In this document: one piece after another, positions 22,599 to 24,905 of the stretch
How the letters are laid out: every line of letters begins with the position of its first letter
How positions within the stretch are numbered: the stretch's first letter is position 1
NCBI GenBank assembly: GCA_023433775.1
Contig: JAEYTY010000008.1
Span: 1 to 24,905, forward strand
Direction of reading: 5' to 3'
Source: Pseudomonadota bacterium
Lineage (GTDB): Bacteria > Pseudomonadota > Alphaproteobacteria > Rhizobiales > Devosiaceae
Length of the DNA: 24,905 nt
Notes under the pieces: generated by a model
What the model was told of the DNA's origin: nothing
Seen by the model: only the letters and a program-made list of their open reading frames with translations
Databases searched by the model: none
Position numbers and translations under genes: made by a program

Positions 22599-23759
22599 TC
22601 AGGCGAGCCGCACAATGGGGGTCGGACTTGCCTCCGAAGGGTTGCCGGCTAGAATTACGCGGTTGCGCCCGCCCGCCTTTGCCTCATAGAGGGCGCTGTC
22701 GGCCCGCTGCATCAGCTCGCCCATCACAATGCTGCCGTCCGGCGAATTGCAGATGCCCGCGCTGAGTGTCGCCTTTATGGCATGACCACCGACTAGTGCG
22801 GCGTGGGACTGAAACTGGCGCCTGACATCCTCAATCAGTGCAGCCGCACGCTCACCATCAACTTCGGGCAGCAACAATGCGAACTCTTCGCCGCCGATCC
22901 GGCCCAGTATTGCGCCAGGTATGGCGGCCCTGCGGGCGCAGTCGGCGAAAACCCTCAAGGCCTGGTCGCCGATGGAGTGACCAAATACATCATTCACCCG
23001 CTTGAAATGGTCGAGGTCGATGATCGCCACCGACAGGGGGCTCGATGCTCGCCGGCAATGCACCAGGGCGGCCTCAGCCATTACAAAGAAGCTGCCTCGG
23101 TTGTAAAAGCCGGTGAGTGAATCCAGCATTGCCAACTTGCGCTGCTCGATTTCAGATCGCTCGCGCAAACCGGCCACTAAAAATATTGTCATACCGATGA
23201 GGAAGACGAGGTTTGCAGCGAGCACCGGCGTGAGAGCGTCAAGCCCAGCGTCCCCGCGTGCCACCAGCGCGGTAATCGCCAATCCGACAGCGTGGCCTCC
23301 TAAGAGGAGCGACAGGGGCCAGCGCGATCCGACCCGTTGCTCGGACTTGCTGATGATCCATCCTGCGCCTAGCAGGTAGATCGTCATCAACAGCAGCGCA
23401 ACCTGCATGTCAATCAACTGATGCTGCGGGACAATCAGGATTACGGCAATCATGGCCAATGGCCCCACCGCTGCCTGGGCGCGTTTTGGACGGTAACCTT
23501 CGAGCAGTCGCGCAGCGTGCCAGAGCAGTGCACCGCTGCCGACGAGACACAACAGACCAAAGGGCCACAGGCCATCAAAGGACGCAAATGTGCTCAAAGG
23601 CAGAATAGCCAGGCCAATGCCATGAAGAAAGCTTGCGCCCGCCCACCAGAGGACCGGCTTCATGTCACGATATGCCAACCACGCAAGAACGAGCAGCGTG
23701 CTGCCTACGAAGGCAACGAACGCGTTGATAAACATCAATGTATTGGCGTCGAGAAACAT
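22599..23759 (-). CDS. Membrane-anchored diguanylate cyclase without I-site
   Basis: 386 residues from the ATG at 23759. The layout equals that of its neighbour: about 6-7 N-terminal helices, then GGDEF with LDSLTGFYNRGSFF, IIDLDHFKRVNDVFGHSIGD and GRIGGEEFALLLPE. The position of the I-site reads IPGA, so RxxD is absent. Both proteins share similar helix order, an LRER/ERK junction before the cyclase domain and a -VRLA/-TRVA end, which points to a tandem duplication followed by divergence. Confidence 0.92.
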   Translation of the reverse strand: MFLDANTLMFINAFVAFVGSTLLVLAWLAYRDMKPVLWWAGASFLHGIGLAILPLSTFASFDGLWPFGLLCLVGSGALLWHAARLLEGYRPKRAQAAVGPLAMIAVILIVPQHQLIDMQVALLLMTIYLLGAGWIISKSEQRVGSRWPLSLLLGGHAVGLAITALVARGDAGLDALTPVLAANLVFLIGMTIFLVAGLRERSEIEQRKLAMLDSLTGFYNRGSFFVMAEAALVHCRRASSPLSVAIIDLDHFKRVNDVFGHSIGDQALRVFADCARRAAIPGAILGRIGGEEFALLLPEVDGERAAALIEDVRRQFQSHAALVGGHAIKATLSAGICNSPDGSIVMGELMQRADSALYEAKAGGRNRVILAGNPSEASPTPIVRLA

Positions 23760-24096
23760 GAGTGCTCTATTTCATCTTTGGCGAGAGTACACCCAGCACT
23801 GTTAGTGCCCGGTTAGCGCGTCGCGACAAATTGAATCGATGCGCCGATCTTGGGAGATCGTTCGCGATAACCTATCGGTTTTCGGGGCCACGCTGACGTC
23901 CGGCCACTCTAAAAGGGCGGGCCCTTGCCAACACGAGCTCCAGGCGGTCGCCAATAAACCGAAGGCTAGCTCAAGGTCTTCGGGTGGCGGAGTTTTGCCT
24001 CTGCCAATGGCACCCAAGATACCTATTTTCTCTCAAGCTCATTTCTCAATTGGTAGTATTTCGAAAATTTGCTGCAGGCTCCGTCAGCGCCGATAA

Positions 24097-24116
24097 CCTG
24101 CGTGAGGTCACGCAGG
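24097..24116. promoter_or_regulatory. Perfect 20-bp palindrome, operator or hairpin
   Basis: CCTGCGTGA-GG-TCACGCAGG is a perfect inverted repeat with 9-bp arms. With a 2-base centre it would suit a dimeric DNA-binding protein; as RNA it could form an 8-bp stem with an AGGT loop. No neighbouring gene reveals the purpose. Confidence 0.4.
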
Positions 24117-24403
24117 ATATGACCATGCCTCGGAGTCGCTCCTGCCCATAAGTGATAACGAGCTTCTTGGCTCGGCACTGAAACATATTACTGCCTTGAA
24201 CTTGTCGGCGTTCGATCAGATCCAGTAGACCGAATATTCGAAGCTTGCAAAAAGGGATGAGGGGGCCTGCCGATAGCAGCATACGATACTGCGCAGATGT
24301 ATAGTCTTGCCCCCTCACCAAATTGCCATGATCGGTCTTTTATAGGCTGCGGTTCGAAGGTTTGAGCGCTTCGGTTCCGCGTCGTCCATTAATACTAACA
24401 AAA

Positions 24404-24417
24404 GTGAACTGGTTCAC
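24404..24417. promoter_or_regulatory. 14-bp palindrome upstream of a small membrane protein gene
   Basis: GTGAAC-TG-GTTCAC is a perfect inverted repeat, ending 48 bases before the ATG at 24466. The size and spacing would fit a TetR-like repressor operator. The regulator is not in the window. Confidence 0.35.
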
Positions 24418-24465
24418 CATTACGGTGCAAGCAGCTAGAGTTCTCATTTGTTTAGGGAGGTGCGG

Positions 24466-24672
24466 ATGAATTGGGATCTCTTGGGAATTGCAGTACTGCT
24501 GACCCTTGCGGGGCTCTATATGTTGGAGTCTGTTATTCTGTCGTCGCCCGAAATGGATATAGCCTATGAGAAGTTAGGGCCACCGCGCACCACGTTGGAA
24601 CGTGCTTGGCTGACCGAGCCGGTCGCGTTTTTCATGCAGCAACTGTTCGCTGCCCGTCAGCGCCGCTCGTAA
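24466..24672 (+). CDS. Small single-helix membrane protein, unknown
   Basis: A 68-residue protein. The ATG at 24466 follows a strong GGAGG 5 bases upstream. One N-terminal membrane helix (about 5-24, LLGIAVLLTLAGLYMLESVI) precedes a polar stretch (PEMDIAYEKLGPPRTTLERAW) and a second amphipathic segment (PVAFFMQQLFAARQRRS). No family is recognised. A palindromic operator candidate lies upstream. Confidence 0.6.
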   Translation: MNWDLLGIAVLLTLAGLYMLESVILSSPEMDIAYEKLGPPRTTLERAWLTEPVAFFMQQLFAARQRRS

Positions 24673-24887
24673 TCATCCTTTGTCTGGCCAACCATTTTGG
24701 CCAGCTCGGAAAAGGTTACGATGTCCGTTTCCGATGCAATGCTATTTGCCAAAGCCAGCAGTCTGGCAGGGAAGGCGACGATCGTGCCCCTCGGCGTGGT
24801 GTAACTGAGGCAGGGCCTCCACGCATATCCGGCTTGGCCGGGTTGGTCAGCGTGCTGGGACTGCCGGCAGGCTGACGAGGGGATCAT
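24657..24887 (-). CDS. Possible small ORF at the right edge, unknown
   Basis: A 76-codon frame whose second half (IVAFPARLLALANSIASETD, then IVTFSELAKMVG) looks like a real protein, while the first half (Cys/Gln/Pro-rich) does not. The stop overlaps the 3' end of the convergent small membrane gene. A frameshift near 24785 is possible. No family recognised. Confidence 0.2.
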   Translation of the reverse strand: MIPSSACRQSQHADQPGQAGYAWRPCLSYTTPRGTIVAFPARLLALANSIASETDIVTFSELAKMVGQTKDDYERR

Positions 24888-24905
24888 CGCTCAATGGGGC
24901 GACGG

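Larger units (their letters stand above)
23760..24465. other. Long gene-poor stretch with two palindromes
   Basis: No frame here has a convincing start with RBS and family signature. Short minus-strand frames (23802-24017, 24046-24321) give protein-like but unrecognised sequences in different frames and may be remnants. The palindromes at 24097-24116 and 24404-24417 are listed separately. The right half is visibly richer in A and T than the respiration island. Confidence 0.4.

Noticed and set aside
24721..24875. Short plus-strand frames starting at ATG 24721 (27 codons), with a possible frameshifted continuation to 24875
   Set aside because: There is a passable RBS, but the frame is very short, no family is known and a frameshift must be assumed.

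Overview
The window looks like chromosomal DNA of a GC-rich alphaproteobacterium of the Hyphomicrobiales (rhizobia/Devosia/Brucella-like). The reasons are the hybrid FixL/FxkR/FixK circuit with its K-box, FixK/NnrR-type operators, the nirK-nirV-nnrS-nnrU gene set and the ccoNOQP/ccoIS order. The genus is an inference. The core (about 1.0-20.3 kb) is one continuous low-oxygen/nitrogen-oxide respiration island. Both flanks are decayed or poorly recognisable.

Layout: 1-0.9 kb holds the tail of a broken MFS efflux pump gene and a frameshifted small gene. 1.0-4.3 kb is an oxygen-signalling block: fixK (minus) with a coupled small gene, a divergent OmpR-type regulator (fxkR-like), and a convergent hybrid heme-PAS histidine kinase (hybrid fixL). 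A perfect direct repeat GTTACA-N4-GTTACA lies between fixK and fxkR. 4.4-9.3 kb is the nitrite-reduction block: pseudoazurin (minus), then nirK, nirV, a Crp/Fnr regulator (nnrR-like) and nnrS (plus). 9.3-11.8 kb is a minus-strand operon of DUF2249, a 12-TM His-rich membrane protein, a double DUF2249 protein and a DUF59/SufT-like protein. 12.0-19.1 kb is the cbb3 oxidase operon ccoN-O-Q-P, a short FixH-like protein, a DUF2189 membrane protein, ccoI and ccoS. 19.2-20.3 kb holds a hemerythrin-like gene and nnrU. 20.3-20.8 kb is a wrecked IS5-family transposase. 21.3-23.8 kb holds two tandem paralogous membrane GGDEF proteins. 23.8-24.9 kb holds one small membrane protein, two palindromes and little else.

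How it works together (inference from known families): the FixL-like kinase senses low oxygen and acts through FxkR on the K-box to raise FixK. FixK and the NO-responsive NnrR-like protein then act at 14-bp dyads of the form TTG-N8-CAA. I found six such sites: between pseudoazurin and nirK (two), before nnrS, between the DUF2249 operon and ccoN (two), and before the hemerythrin gene. Pseudoazurin donates electrons to NirK, which makes NO. NnrS, NnrU, hemerythrin, DUF2249 and DUF59 proteins probably handle NO or repair its damage. The cbb3 oxidase supports respiration at low oxygen. No nitrate, NO or N2O reductase gene is in the window, so denitrification here is partial unless the other genes lie elsewhere.
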